A stretch of 64,000 nucleotides of DNA, from contig JAXHMN010000008.1 of the NCBI GenBank assembly GCA_034521465.1, positions 124,001 through 188,000 of the forward strand, written 5' to 3'. The translations under genes were made by a program, and so were the position numbers. This DNA is from SURF-28 sp034521465. GTDB taxonomy: Bacteria > Bacteroidota > Ignavibacteria > Ignavibacteriales > Melioribacteraceae. The notes beneath the pieces were generated by a model. It made no database searches, was not told the origin of the DNA, and saw only the letters and a program-made list of their open reading frames with translations. Shown here piece by piece: positions 40,860 through 51,845 of the stretch (position 1 is the first letter of the stretch; each line of letters opens with the position of its first letter).

Positions 40860-42228
40860 TTAATGATCCTTATGTGAAGGTTGTGAATCTTCAAGCGCAG
40901 CTTTAACCTCAGCGATTGATACAACCGGTAATGTCTTTGTAAACAACAACATCAAAGTAAAGAATAAACCAAAACTACCGAGTAAAATTGCTCCGTCAGT
41001 TAAAGTCGGTGTATAATAAGCCCAGCTTGACGGTAGAAAATCTCGCGACAGTGAAGTCACGGTTATGACAAATCTTTCGAACCACATACCAACATTTACT
41101 AATACAGCAATAACAAACATAACCGGTATTGTTCTTCTTATTTTTTTGAACCAGAATAACTGCGGGAATAAAACATTACATGAAACCATTATCCAATAAG
41201 CCCATGCATAAGGTCCAAACGCTCTGTTTATAAACGCAAATTGTTCGGGTTGAACACCGGAATACCATGCGATAGAAGAATTCCATTGCGTAAGCATAAC
41301 CAACCATGCTTCCTGTTAATAAAATAATTTTATTCATTTTGTCGAGTGTATCAACTGTAATGATGTGTTCAAAATTGAAAATCTTACGAATAAATATCAG
41401 TACGTTTTGCACCATTGCAAATCCGGAGAACACCGCACCTGCAACAAAGTATGGCGGGAAGATAGTGGTATGCCAACCCGGAATAATTGAAACCGCAAAG
41501 TCAAAGCTCACAATTGTGTGAACAGAAAGTACAAGCGGAGTAGCGAAACCGGCTAATATTAAATAGACCATTTCATAGTGCTGCCAATGTCTATTCGAAT
41601 GCCGCCATCCCAAACTGAAAACTGAATAGATAACTTTTTTAATTTTATTAGAAGTTCGATCGCGAAGTGTTGCAAAATCGGGGATTAAACCAACGTACCA
41701 AAAAATAAACGATACTACTAAATAGGTGGTAACTGCAAAAACGTCCCATAAAAGCGGTGATGAAAAATTCACCCAAATATTATGCTGGTTGGGATAAGGG
41801 ATTAAATAGCCGGCTAACCATGGTCTACCAACGTGAATTAACGGAAATATACCCGCCGTCATCACTGCAAAAATTGTCATTCCTTCAGCGAACCGCGCAA
41901 TACCGGTTCTCCACTTTTGTCGAAATAAAAATAGTATAGCCGAGATCAAAGTTCCGGCGTGACCTATACCGACCCAAAATACAAAGTTAACAATCGGAAA
42001 GCCCCAACCGACAGGATTATTATTTCCCCACAGACCGGTTCCGTAATAGAACGAGAGCCCAAGTCCGACAGCGCCGATCATCAACATTGTTACAGTAATA
42101 CTGAGCGCAATGTAATATTTTTTATCAGGTTTGCTTTCTAACGGTCTAGCAATAACATCGTCAATCTGACGTAAACTTGGTTTATCTTCAATTACCGGTA
42201 ACTCTCGAGTATAGTCGATCGTGGACAC
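40860..42228 (-). CDS. actC: Alternative complex III subunit C, NrfD-like quinone-binding membrane protein (one frameshift)
   Basis: About 455 aa, ten transmembrane helices. GWGFPIVNFVFWVGIGHAGTL and the IHVGRPWLAGYLIPYPN loop are ActC landmarks; this is the putative menaquinol site facing ActB. A second frame holds NRAFGPYAWAYWIM to the end. An extra base near 41273 joins EFFY to AWYSGVQPEQ. GTG start at 42228, overlapping the actB stop in TAGTG. Confidence 0.94.
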
Positions 42229-45200
42229 TAGACTTCCTCCGAATGTGTGTTTCTTAATTTAGCTATATATGTAACATTTGGTCTTACGTTCAACTCTTCC
42301 AGAACATGGTAACCTAATTCATGATTTGTGTACGTATGTATCTTCGAATTCTGATCGTTAACATCACCGAAAACAATTGCATCGGCCGGACAAGCAGTTT
42401 GGCAGGCCGGTTTTACGTTATCACCAACTATGTTTCTTCCTTCACGAATGGCGTCTTCTCGTTCATCCATAATTTTCTGCACACAGAATGTACATTTTTC
42501 CATTACACCTCTTGAACGAACTGTTACTTCAGGATTGTTAACCAAGGCAGCAACATCATTTTCATAATATGCATCAGCAAAGTGATCTCTAAAATTATAA
42601 AAGTTAAATCTACGAACTTTGTAAGGACAGTTATTTGCGCAGTACCGAGTTCCGACACAACGATTGTATGCCATTTGGTTCAGCCCGTCTTCGCTATGAT
42701 TTGTTGCATTAACCGGACAAACATTTTCGCATGGAGCGTTATCACAATGCTGACATAACATCGGCTGCTGACTGACAACCGGTTCTTCGGGTGTTCCGGA
42801 ATAATATCTGTCTATTCTCATCCATTGCATTTCTCTTCCAACGCCAACTTGATCTTTGCCAACTACGGGCACATTGTTTTCGACATTGCAAGAAGTGATA
42901 CAAGCGGTACAACCGGTACATTTATTGAGATCAATCGACATTGCCCATTTAACGCCATCAAATTCAAGAGGAGCAGTTATATTTAATAAACTATGCTTGT
43001 GATGTTTTAAAAATTGTGGATCTTCTTTGTATTCGGATAATGTTCCACCTTGAATTATTCCGCGCAGCAAATGAAAATCTTTTGTGAATGCATCATCAAG
43101 CGCGTGATGTTCTTGAGTTGAAACTAACGAATAAGTTTTGCCGGTTTTTGAAATTACTGCATCATTCAATATATAGTTTGCAAATTCGTTGGAGTAATCA
43201 AGCAAATCATTAGCATAAAAACCAACACCTTTTCCGACATCACCACAAACTTTTCTACCGTATCCCAATTCAACGGCAATCATATTTTCGGCAGTTCCGG
43301 GTTGTATCATTACCGGCAACTCGATTTCTTCGCCGTTGACTTCAATTTTTATCATATCATTATTTTCAACGGAATATTTTTTTGCGATAGCCGGTGAAAT
43401 TGCGGCGTAGTTATCCCAAGCAACTTTTGTGACCGGATGTGGTAACTCTTGCAGCCATCCGTTATTTGCATATTTTCCGTCACCAATAAAATAATTATTT
43501 TGAAGATGCACTGTAGTTTCAGAATTTTGCGGAACTTTTATATCAGCAAGCACATCTGAGTTAAAATTGAGTTGAAGATCATCGGTTTTTAGATTGACTA
43601 CTCCGTCATGCAGCGCCGTGTACCAGAATGTTTTGAAATCCGTTGGAGTATCGAATTTGGAGTAAACTATCTCTTAAAATTCTCCATCAAATATTTATGA
43701 TAAATATCTTCGCTAAAATCTATATCATCATTAAGCCAATTTAATAAGATTGCTTCTTTCTGGCGTGTGTTGTATAGCGGTGCAATAACCGGCTGTTGTG
43801 TTGAATATAGATTGTTGTAATGCACAAAATCATTCCAACTTTCTGAAATCATGATTGACCGGTAATGTATAAGTACAAACTGAGGAAGTTTCGTTAACAC
43901 TTTCAGTCAACGTAACGGTTAGATTTACTTTCTTTAAAGCATCCTCGTAACCTAAATTAGAAGGCAACTGAAAGATCGGATTTGGTGTCAAAATGAATTA
44001 CGGCTCCAACATTACCGTTATTCATCTTTGATATTAATTGTTTTATTTCGTCAACAGATGAATGCTTTATTTGCGGAACTGTGTAAGAGCCGGTTTTATA
44101 TAATGTATTATTACCGAGAACTTCGTTTAATAAATTAATTGCTTTATGAGTATCTATGCTTAATGTTTCACCGCCGTAAACAATTCCTTTACCTTTACTA
44201 TGAATCAAATCATCAACTAAGAATTGCACATATTTTTCATTCAATGAATTTTCATTAACAAACTTTTTTAGATCGTATTTTGAGATGAGTGAAGCAGCAC
44301 TTGAACTTAATTGAATTTCGGAAGCAAATCTGTTATTTACGATTTCATTAAGGAGAGATAAAACAAACTCAAGCTGCTTATCCGGTCTAACTCGTAAACG
44401 GTAATCAGCATTCATACCGGTTAAACTCATTGTACCTTCGGCGCAGTAGAGTCTATTAAAGTCTGTTCCTCTCATTACATCTCTTCTGCCGGAAAATTCT
44501 CTCATATTTTCAACTACATTTCCTTCTTTCCCCAAAAAGTCTGATTCAAGACTTAAGATTGTGTCTGCTTTACTCCAGTCTATTGAAGGAAGAGCGTCGG
44601 TTCCGTAAGTTTCTTGCCAAGCCGTTCGTCTATTTGAATCTCCAAAGATTTCGTATGAATAAACTTTTGTAGTCGGATATTTCGATTGTAAAATCTTGCA
44701 AAAGTTTTGCTGTAGTCGGAGAATAAATTGAACCGGTAACAATTGCAATTTCTTTTCCGTTGTTTGCTGCTTCGTTTAATGAGGCAATAATATCTTTATC
44801 AACATCTTTCCAATCTACTTTTGAATTTCCACGTAACGGATTTTGCAATCTGTCGGGATCGTATAAATTGAGGATGCTTGCTTGTCCTTTGGTGCAAAGT
44901 TTTCCTTTATTAACCGGATGATCTGGATTACCGTCAACTTTTATTGGTCTTCCCTCTCTAACTTTGACTAACACACCACAATGCTGCGGACAACAATTCA
45001 AAGTAGAAGCGTAGTAATTAGGTTTCCCGGGAAGTTTTCCTTCGGGACGTTCGTTATAAGGTATTATTTCGCCCTTATCACTGATAATCAGTACACGATG
45101 TTGCAGCAAATGCAGCCGAAGCCGTAAGAAGCGCAAGAAATTTTCTTCGCGAGACACCATCAAGTTCGGATGGCGAAAACTCGTCAGTTACACCTTCTTC

Positions 45201-45298
45201 GAATTCATTTACTTTTCGCTTTTAAATACAGATTCGTTATCGTGATACTCTTTTATACTTTGCCAAAATTCCGGTTTGTTAACTTTTTTATCCGACAT
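42228..45298 (-). CDS. actB: Alternative complex III subunit B, molybdopterin-like/FeS subunit (six frameshifts)
   Basis: About 1022 aa when six single-base indels are repaired (near 45225, 45085, 44692, 43983, 43846 and 43668; net two extra bases). Starts MSDKKVNKPEFWQ, then a twin-arginine signal SRRKFLALLTASAAFAATSC. The N-terminal half is a molybdopterin-oxidoreductase-like domain (LNCCPQHCGVLVKVREG) that in this family binds no Mo. The C-terminal third is a ferredoxin-like domain with four cysteine clusters (CTGCTACITSC, CQHCDNAPCENVCP, CVGTRYCANNCP, CTFCVQK...CQTACPAD). Transfers electrons from quinol toward ActA/ActE. Confidence 0.92.
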
Positions 45299-45306
45299 CG
45301 AAAAAC

Positions 45307-45462
45307 CTATTTAGTCCTTTTTACTGCAGATGGATGTAATTTTACCTTTTTGGTAATTCTAATTCGCTTCGATTTATCAATAAACTTAAGCGGAGAATTT
45401 GCAAAAATTGAAGTACCTAATGCTGTTAATCCTGCTATTGTAAAAAACTTTTTTCTATTCAT
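45307..45462 (-). CDS. Small basic Tat-like/anchored peptide between actA and actB
   Basis: 51 codons plus stop with clean boundaries: ATG at 45462, 24 bases after actA, and TAG at 45307, 8 bases before the actB start. It begins MNRKKFFTIAGLTALGTSIF, a basic n-region and one hydrophobic helix with no RR pair. It ends in a strongly basic tail (KRIRITKKVKLHPSAVKRTK, 20 residues). The tight fit inside the actA-actB gap and the absence of indels argue it is a real gene. Could be a small subunit or assembly peptide of alternative complex III. Not recognised. Confidence 0.6.
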   Translation of the reverse strand: MNRKKFFTIAGLTALGTSIFANSPLKFIDKSKRIRITKKVKLHPSAVKRTK

Positions 45463-45486
45463 TTTTCGTTTCTATTATTAATCTCT

Positions 45487-46058
45487 TTATCTATGACAAG
45501 CTGCGCAATTTTTCAGGACCCATGTTTACTTTCTCTAAGTAAGGCAATTGTTCATGAGGATTTCTATGACATTCGAGACAATCACCCATTGTAAATCCTC
45601 TGTACTTGTTTAACAACTTCCATCTGGGTCAAATCACCATGACAAGTTTCGCATTCAATACCAGTATTAACGTGAACACTATGATTGAAATAAGCATACT
45701 CCGGTACTTTGTGAATTCTTTTCCATGGTAAAGGTTTACCGGACTCGTAGTATTCTGTCAGCTTAATAATTTCAGGTTTATTTTTTCTTGATACTGAGTG
45801 ACAATTCATACAAATATCTACCGAAGGAACGGTGGCATATCTTCCCTTCTCAACACCGGTGTGACAATATTGACAATCAATTTCCATTAACCCGGCATGC
45901 AATCTATGCGAAAATGCAATTGGTTGTTCAGGTTCATAGCCAATGCTATCTCGTTCTGCTCTTGATGCATAAAATGTAATTACAAAGGTTGAAGCAATAA
46001 CGAAGAGTGTTAAGGGGAGACGAATTTTAAGAGTATAGTCAAGTAAAGTTTTTTTCAT
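45487..46058 (-). CDS. actA: Alternative complex III subunit A, penta-haem cytochrome c (two frameshifts)
   Basis: About 189 aa after repair, with five CxxCH sites: CQYCH, CMNCH, CETCH, CLECH and CAACH. One N-terminal anchor (LPLTLFVIASTFVITFYA). FSHRLHAGLMEIDCQYCHTG and YFNHSVHVNTGIECETCHG supply bis-His ligands. An extra base near 45596 (QG-FTMGDCLECH) and another near 45510 (GPENCAACHR) hide haems four and five. First gene of the respiratory operon; a stem-loop and 219 bases separate it from the polyprenyl synthase gene upstream. Confidence 0.93.
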
Positions 46059-46179
46059 CTGTAACCTTCAGCCACAAAATTTCTTTAATTTAATATCCGC
46101 TATTTAGAGGAGCGTAATTAAAGTTCATCGCTCAATTAAAAGATATAAAAATAATTTGGAATGCCCGTTTAATGAATTC

Positions 46180-46211
46180 AAAAAGATAAGATATATAATC
46201 TTATTTTTTTA
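46180..46211. terminator. Candidate bidirectional stem-loop terminator upstream of actA
   Basis: ATAAGAT (46186-46192), 5-base loop, ATCTTAT (46198-46204), flanked by a T7 run on the + strand and A-rich bases on the other side. On the minus strand it lies 74 bases past the polyprenyl synthase stop, so it could end that operon before actA. The stem is all weak pairs, so moderate confidence. Confidence 0.45.
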
Positions 46212-46277
46212 GAAAATGAAAATAAAAAATAATGGATAAAAACAAAAGTATGTAATAAAAAGAATTACTGATTGATA

Positions 46278-47258
46278 TTAATTTTTTCGGTTCACAACAA
46301 AGTCAACTAAAGAATTAAGTGAATTTTTATATTCGCTATCCGGCAATCCAACGATGCTGTTTTTTGCTTTTTCAGCATATTTTTGGGCTTCTGCTTCCGC
46401 AAATTCGATTCCTTTATTCTTTTCAACGAACTCAATTACTTCTTTTATCCTGCCCTTTTGCGTTCACTTTTTATCAACTTAATTATTCGATCGGATTCTT
46501 TTTTATCGACTTGTTTTAAAGAGTGAATTAACGGAAGTGTTATTTTCTTTTCTTTTATATCCCCACCAAGTGGTTTACCGATAATTGACGATTTGCCCGT
46601 GTAATCTAAAATGTCATCTCTAATTTGGAATGCAATACCAAGCGCTTCACCGAATTCACGAAGATTTTGAATAGTTTCCTTATCTTCCGTTGTGCTCCTC
46701 GCACCAATTTCGCAGCATGTTGAAATTAGAGATGCTGTCTTATCGGAAATTATTTTATAATACGTATCTTCGTCAATATCTAGTTTACGGGTTTTACTTA
46801 TTTGGAGTAATTCTCCTTCCGACATTCTCTTAACTGTTCCTGTTACTACTCTTAAAAAATCAAAATCGTTTCCGTCAACGGCAAGCATTAATCCTCTTGA
46901 TAGCAAATAATCACCGATGAGAACGGCAACTTTGTTTTTCCAAACAGCATTGATTGACGGCAGACCTCTCTCTTTTCTGCAGAATCAACAACGTCGTCAT
47001 GTACGAGTGTAGCAGTGTGCAGCATCTCAACTAAAACAGCGCCTCTGTAAGATCTTTCGGGTAACTCCTCTCGCACAAACCGGATGAAAGTAGTACGAGC
47101 ACCGGTCTAATCTTTTTACCTTTTTGCTTTAGGATATATTTTGTTACGAGATCAACGAGACCAACTTTTGATTTAAGTGAAGATTTAAATTTATCGTTGA
47201 AAGAATCGAGATCTTTTTTGATGGGGAGAATTATTTCAGATAATTTAGGTTGAGGCAC
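46278..47258 (-). CDS. Long-chain trans-polyprenyl diphosphate synthase (three frameshifts)
   Basis: About 327 aa after adding single bases near 47085, 46975 and 46455. First Asp-rich motif LVHDDVVDSAE and second FQIRDDILDYTG (DDxxD) are intact, as are the GKKIRPVLVLLSS N-terminus and the GGDIKEKKITLPLI motif. Makes the octa-/heptaprenyl chain of menaquinone (or a related quinone), which feeds the alternative complex III encoded next door. The C-terminus (AEKAKNSIVGLPDSEYKNSL) is read only after repair. Overlaps tatC by 14 bases. Confidence 0.9.
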
Positions 47259-48014
47259 TCTTTTTCGAAAATATTTTTGAAATAAAAATACTTATTTCAT
47301 ACAATATAACCAATGGAATAGCTAAAAGTACCTGAGCAACTGGGTCAGTACCGGGTGTTAGAATTGCTGCTGCTAATAAAATTATAATTATTGAATGTCG
47401 CCTGAACTTCTTCAAGAAAGCCGGTGTAATCAAACCTAATTTAGAAAGAAAAAATGACATCATCGGTAACTCAAAAACAAGTCCGGCTGCAAGCATTACA
47501 CTAATTATAATTGAAAAATATTCATCTATTGCAAAGTTATTTTCGATTTGTTCACTTCCAAATTGCCCAGCAAAGGAAAGTGTTAACGGAAGCATAATAA
47601 AGTATGCAAAAACAATACCCGATAGGAAACATAGTGTTGAAAAAGAAACTACCGCGGTAACATATTTTTTTTCACTTGATTTAAGCGCCGGCGAAACAAA
47701 CTTCCAAATTTGATAAAATAAGTTTGGGATACTTAATACAGCACCAACAATAAAGGCGACTTGAAAGAAAAGAAATAGCTGACCAAACGGACGAAGGTTC
47801 TGTAAATTTATTTCAGCTTTTTGGGCAGGGAGAAGTAAAATGTGGTCGATAATGGGATCAATAAAAATCCAGGCGATAATTGTTCCGGCTGTTACACCAA
47901 TAAGACATAAAGAATCCGCCACCGTAATTCTTCGAGATGTTCGAGAAACGACATCTCGACTTCCGGTTCGTCGGATTCTTCACTCTCTAATTTTTTTTTC
48001 TCTTCGTCGCTCAC
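47245..48014 (-). CDS. tatC: Sec-independent translocase TatC (one frameshift)
   Basis: About 256 aa. GTG start at 48014; MSDEEKKKLESEESDE is an acidic tail before the conserved MSFLEHLEELRWRI. Six transmembrane helices follow with the periplasmic FVSPALKSSEKKYV and the FELPMMSFFLSKLG signatures. One missing base near 47908 joins RWRILYV to LIGVTAGTIIAW. Exports folded Tat substrates such as ActB and possibly the small peptide next to it. 4 bases after glyA; tatA is not in the window. Confidence 0.93.
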
Positions 48015-48018
48015 TCAA

Positions 48019-49320
48019 TTACTTTGATTGAAGTTCTGGATAAAGTGGGAATTTTGCACAAAGTGAATTTACTTCTTTTTTGATATTTACTAATTCACTT
48101 TCGTTTTCAAAGTTTTCAATTGCTCTATTAATAAAGTCTGCTATTTTTTCCATCTCCGGTTCTTTCATTCCGCGTGTTGTAACTGCAGGAGTTCCGATTC
48201 TGATTCCACTTGTTACGAAAGGACTTTTCTTATCAAACGGGATCATATTTTTATTAACTGTAATGTTTGCAACACCAAGTGCATTTTCAGCTTTTTTACC
48301 ACTGATCTCTTTATTCGTTAGATCAACCAGCATCAAGTGATTGTCAGTTCCGTCAGAGATAATTTTGAATTCATGTTCCATTAATCGTTTAGACAGCACT
48401 TGAGCATTTTTGATAACTTGTTCAGCATAAGTTTTAAAATCATCGGACAGAGCTTCTTTGAATGCAACAGCTTTCGCCATAATCACATGCATCAAAGGAC
48501 CACCCTGAATACCAGGCATAACTTGTGAGTCAAAAATCTCAGACATCATTTTAACTCTATCCCCTTTTGGATTTGTAATTCCCATTGGATTCTCACGATC
48601 TTTTCCGATAAGAATAACTCCACCACGAGGACCTCTTAGGGTTTTGTGCGTTGTAGATGTGACAACATCGCAATATTCAAGTGGGTTGTTTAACAGACCT
48701 TTAGCTATCAATCCAGCCGGATGCGCCATATCACAGAGTAAAAATGCACCAACTTTGTCGGCTATTTCTCTGAATGCTTTATAATCCCAATCTCTCGAAT
48801 ATGCGCTTGCACCGGCGATAATTAATTTTGGTTTTTCTTTTTTTGCGAGGTCTTCAATCAGGTTGTAATCTAATCGCTGAGTTTCCGCACTTAAGGGATA
48901 ACCTACTGCGTTATAAATTTGTCCGGAAAAATTCACAAACGAACCATGCGTTAAGTGCCCGCCATGATCCAAGCTTAATCCTAAAACTTTGTCTCCGGGC
49001 TTTAGCAAAGCCATATAAACTGCCATGTTTGCTTGCGAACCGGAATGCGGTTGAACATTAACATATTCAGCACCGAATAACTCTTTTAATCTATTACGTG
49101 CTAAATCTTCTGCCATATCAACATACTCGCAGCCACCGTAATAGCGCTTGCCGGGATAACCTTCGGCATATTTGTTTGTAAGCACCGAGCCGGCTGCAGC
49201 TAAAACCGGTAGGGAAACAAAATTTTCTGAAGCAATTAGTTCTAAATGATCTTCTTGCCTTCCTAATTCTAAATTTAGTACGTCTAAAATTTCCGGGTCA
49301 TTCTTCAAATAATTTATCAT
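48019..49320 (-). CDS. glyA: Serine hydroxymethyltransferase
   Basis: Interconverts serine + THF and glycine + methylene-THF with PLP. 433 aa, uninterrupted. LELIASENFVS at the N-terminus, YAEGYPGKRYYGGCEYVD, PLP Lys in TSTTHKTLRGPRGG, and GIRIGTPAVTTRGM are all standard. 13 bases after the TPR gene, so probably in the glgA-to-polyprenyl synthase run. It links to FtcD-derived one-carbon units. Confidence 0.97.
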   Translation of the reverse strand: MINYLKNDPEILDVLNLELGRQEDHLELIASENFVSLPVLAAAGSVLTNKYAEGYPGKRYYGGCEYVDMAEDLARNRLKELFGAEYVNVQPHSGSQANMAVYMALLKPGDKVLGLSLDHGGHLTHGSFVNFSGQIYNAVGYPLSAETQRLDYNLIEDLAKKEKPKLIIAGASAYSRDWDYKAFREIADKVGAFLLCDMAHPAGLIAKGLLNNPLEYCDVVTSTTHKTLRGPRGGVILIGKDRENPMGITNPKGDRVKMMSEIFDSQVMPGIQGGPLMHVIMAKAVAFKEALSDDFKTYAEQVIKNAQVLSKRLMEHEFKIISDGTDNHLMLVDLTNKEISGKKAENALGVANITVNKNMIPFDKKSPFVTSGIRIGTPAVTTRGMKEPEMEKIADFINRAIENFENESELVNIKKEVNSLCAKFPLYPELQSK

Positions 49321-49333
49321 AATACCTACTCCA

Positions 49334-50572
49334 TTATGGAACAGTTACCGTTCTGTTTATCCAATCGTAACATCCGCCTTCAATTTTAATTTTATCGCCT
49401 GAATTAATATTTCTGAAGAAATAATCTTCTTGGGATGGAACAGAGTTTGCCAAAGCCGAGATTCTATCACGAGCTGAAGAAGCATATTGTCCACCCTTAG
49501 AAAGCGCCGTGCGATATGTATTAACTGCTAGTTGATAAACGATCTTGTCCATGAATTCATATCCGCAATTTCTTGCAGCTTGTTCATATAAAGTCGCCTC
49601 TATATAGTGAGGATAATCCCAATTGGGGTTTACATCCGCAGCTTTATTTAAGTACGATCGTGCAGCTGCCAATTGACCTTGGTTTTTATACATCAAAGCA
49701 AGATTTACAAAATGTTCAGCATTATCAGGTTGTAACTCCGTTAACTTTTTATATGCTTCTAATGCTTTTGAATAGTTATCTTGCTTTTGATAAGCAGTCG
49801 CCAATTGGTTCCAGTAATTTATAACCTCAGGACCTTTTTCAACCAAGAATTGGAGCGGTTCAACAGCTTTTTCATAATTTTGATTTCGCATTGCAGTCGA
49901 TGCATACTTCCAAGCTTTTTCCATATTATCAGGATCAAGCTGCCAAGCTTTGTAAGTAATCTCAACTAATTCATCAGGATTCTCTGCCAAGTTTTCAATT
50001 CTTGAAACCCATGTTTCATTAGTAGGATCGCCTTCGGACATTGAGGAATAAAGATCTAATGCTCTCAACTTATAATCTGGGTTACTGTCAGCGTTGTTTG
50101 TCAAAAGCATACCGTAACGATCTTTGTAGTAATCCTCAAGATCCGGGTTTGCTTCGAGAGCTTTCTCATAGGCTGCAATAAGCTCTTCTGCAGAAGTATC
50201 TGTCCATGATTCCAGAACAAATGCCTTCTTTTTCAGATAGTAACCTGATTTGTCCGGTTCATATTTCATTGCTTTTTCATAAAGGTATAGTGTTGTATCA
50301 GCGATTTCAGATTTTTCCTCTTCGGTTGTTGCAACACTATCATGCATATAAAAAAGTGCGCTTTCCATTTTCGTAAAAATATTATAACGTAAGAATGGTT
50401 CCGGGTTTTCTTCTATAACTTTCCATCCATGCGGGAGTGCACTTTTAAAATCATTATTTTTTTGATATTCGTAGAATAGACTAAACTCAGCCATTAAATC
50501 TTGGCTTTGTGCTTGACTCGAAAAAGTCAACGCAGTTAAAATGATTGATATAATAATTTTAGCTCGTTTCAA
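49334..50572 (-). CDS. Secreted TPR protein
   Basis: 412 aa with a signal peptide (MKRAKIIISIILTALTFSSQA) and at least six tetratricopeptide units; clear ones are YSKALEAYKKLTELQPDNAE and FVNLALMYKNQGQLAAARSY. A periplasmic or surface scaffold. The C-terminal 50 residues are not TPR. It sits between an outer-membrane beta-barrel gene (17 bases) and glyA. Partner unknown; perhaps the adjacent barrel. Confidence 0.82.
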   Translation of the reverse strand: MKRAKIIISIILTALTFSSQAQSQDLMAEFSLFYEYQKNNDFKSALPHGWKVIEENPEPFLRYNIFTKMESALFYMHDSVATTEEEKSEIADTTLYLYEKAMKYEPDKSGYYLKKKAFVLESWTDTSAEELIAAYEKALEANPDLEDYYKDRYGMLLTNNADSNPDYKLRALDLYSSMSEGDPTNETWVSRIENLAENPDELVEITYKAWQLDPDNMEKAWKYASTAMRNQNYEKAVEPLQFLVEKGPEVINYWNQLATAYQKQDNYSKALEAYKKLTELQPDNAEHFVNLALMYKNQGQLAAARSYLNKAADVNPNWDYPHYIEATLYEQAARNCGYEFMDKIVYQLAVNTYRTALSKGGQYASSARDRISALANSVPSQEDYFFRNINSGDKIKIEGGCYDWINRTVTVP

Positions 50573-50589
50573 TTTCTCATCCCCTATTT

Positions 50590-51838
50590 TTATCTGTCAG
50601 GTCTGACGAACCAAAGGTCGCCAAAGCTTAAGGTTATGAATGCTGCAAAAATATTCTCTTTAATTAAATTGTTTTCTGTTTTTCCTCTAATACCGTATTT
50701 AAATCCAAAATCTATTGTGTTATCGATTCCCAATGGAACCGAAAATCCGGCGTAGGCAGCCATTTCGTCAACTCCGGTGTTGTTTATGTAATAAGGAGTT
50801 TCTTCATAGCTTAAACCTGCTCTCCAAACCATTTGATCCCATGTACTTCCAAATCTACCAGAAGCGTGCCGATATTCAAACCCGAGTGAAAAGCGGTTAA
50901 AATCTCTCAAATGTGGTAAAGTCTTAGCGTTGACTGAAAATTCTGAAAATTTTTGGTTCACATAATCGAACAAGAATGTATAGTTTTGTTTCCATGTAAC
51001 CGATAAACCAACGCCTAATCGAGATGGTATATCTCTTTCAAATCCAGTAGAGCTAATCTCCCTAAAACCAAGAGAATTGTCGGAAGAGAAGACCGAGTCA
51101 ACACTAAGTGGCCGTATTACGTTGTAAGTTGCGCCAAGTTTTAAGTTTGATATTCCGTCAATATCCAAAAATTTGGCAAAATCAGGCGAGATCATTCCGA
51201 CAGTACATCCGATTCCTGTACTTTTCAAACTTAGGTCAAATTTACTGTTTTCAAAATCGGTGGTTTGTTCAAATTGAACATCGGTCAAATATTCTGTTTT
51301 ACCGTTATAATATTCATAACTTGCACCGATTTTAAGTTCAAAAGGCAAAGTGTATGAAGCTCCTAAAAATACCTTTGATAAACCACCATCACCGGAATAG
51401 TTCACCGTGTAATTTCCAAGTATATCAGATTGATTTTCTGTAAATACCTCGTAGTTCACATTGCTGTATGGGACCACTCCACCAACAATAGAGATTCCAT
51501 AATCGTTTGATACGGGAACCCCAATAATAACACCGGAAAAGTCTGTCTCTGAATAAAATGCAGAGTTGGAATTTTCAGAAATGTTAAAGCCGGTAAAAGA
51601 TACACTTGCGGTAAATCTTGTGAGGTCTATTGCTCCCCAAGAAGCCGGATTTGAAGCAGCTAAATAATCTCTTTGGAAATGTGCTATTCCTGAACCGGCT
51701 AAACCAACTTGTCTTGCAGAGTTATATAATTTTAAATCTCCGATTCCATAACGAGTATAAACAGAACCCCCGGTGGCAGAAAGTGAAGCTGAGAGAATTA
51801 TAATTAAATTTAGTTGTATAAAAATTTTTTTTTATCAT
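50590..51838 (-). CDS. Outer-membrane beta-barrel protein, FadL/PorV-like (one frameshift)
   Basis: About 415 aa. Begins MIKKIFIQLNLIIILSASLS (signal peptide) after removing one A from the A9 run at 51825-51833. Then SVYTRYGIGDLKLYNSARQV and AASNPASWGAIDLTRF, which match the conserved N-terminus of Bacteroidota proteins of the OmpP1/FadL-type barrels. Alternating strand pattern through the rest, ending AFITLSFGDLWFV. From the unedited sequence only the part from the internal GTG at 51477 would be annotated, losing the signal. Function unknown; outer-membrane location inferred. Confidence 0.75.
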
Positions 51839-51845
51839 TAACACT

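Noticed and set aside
42228..45298. Decayed actB pseudogene
   Set aside because: Six indels but otherwise perfect conservation of all cysteine clusters and signal; errors of this kind are spread over housekeeping genes too.
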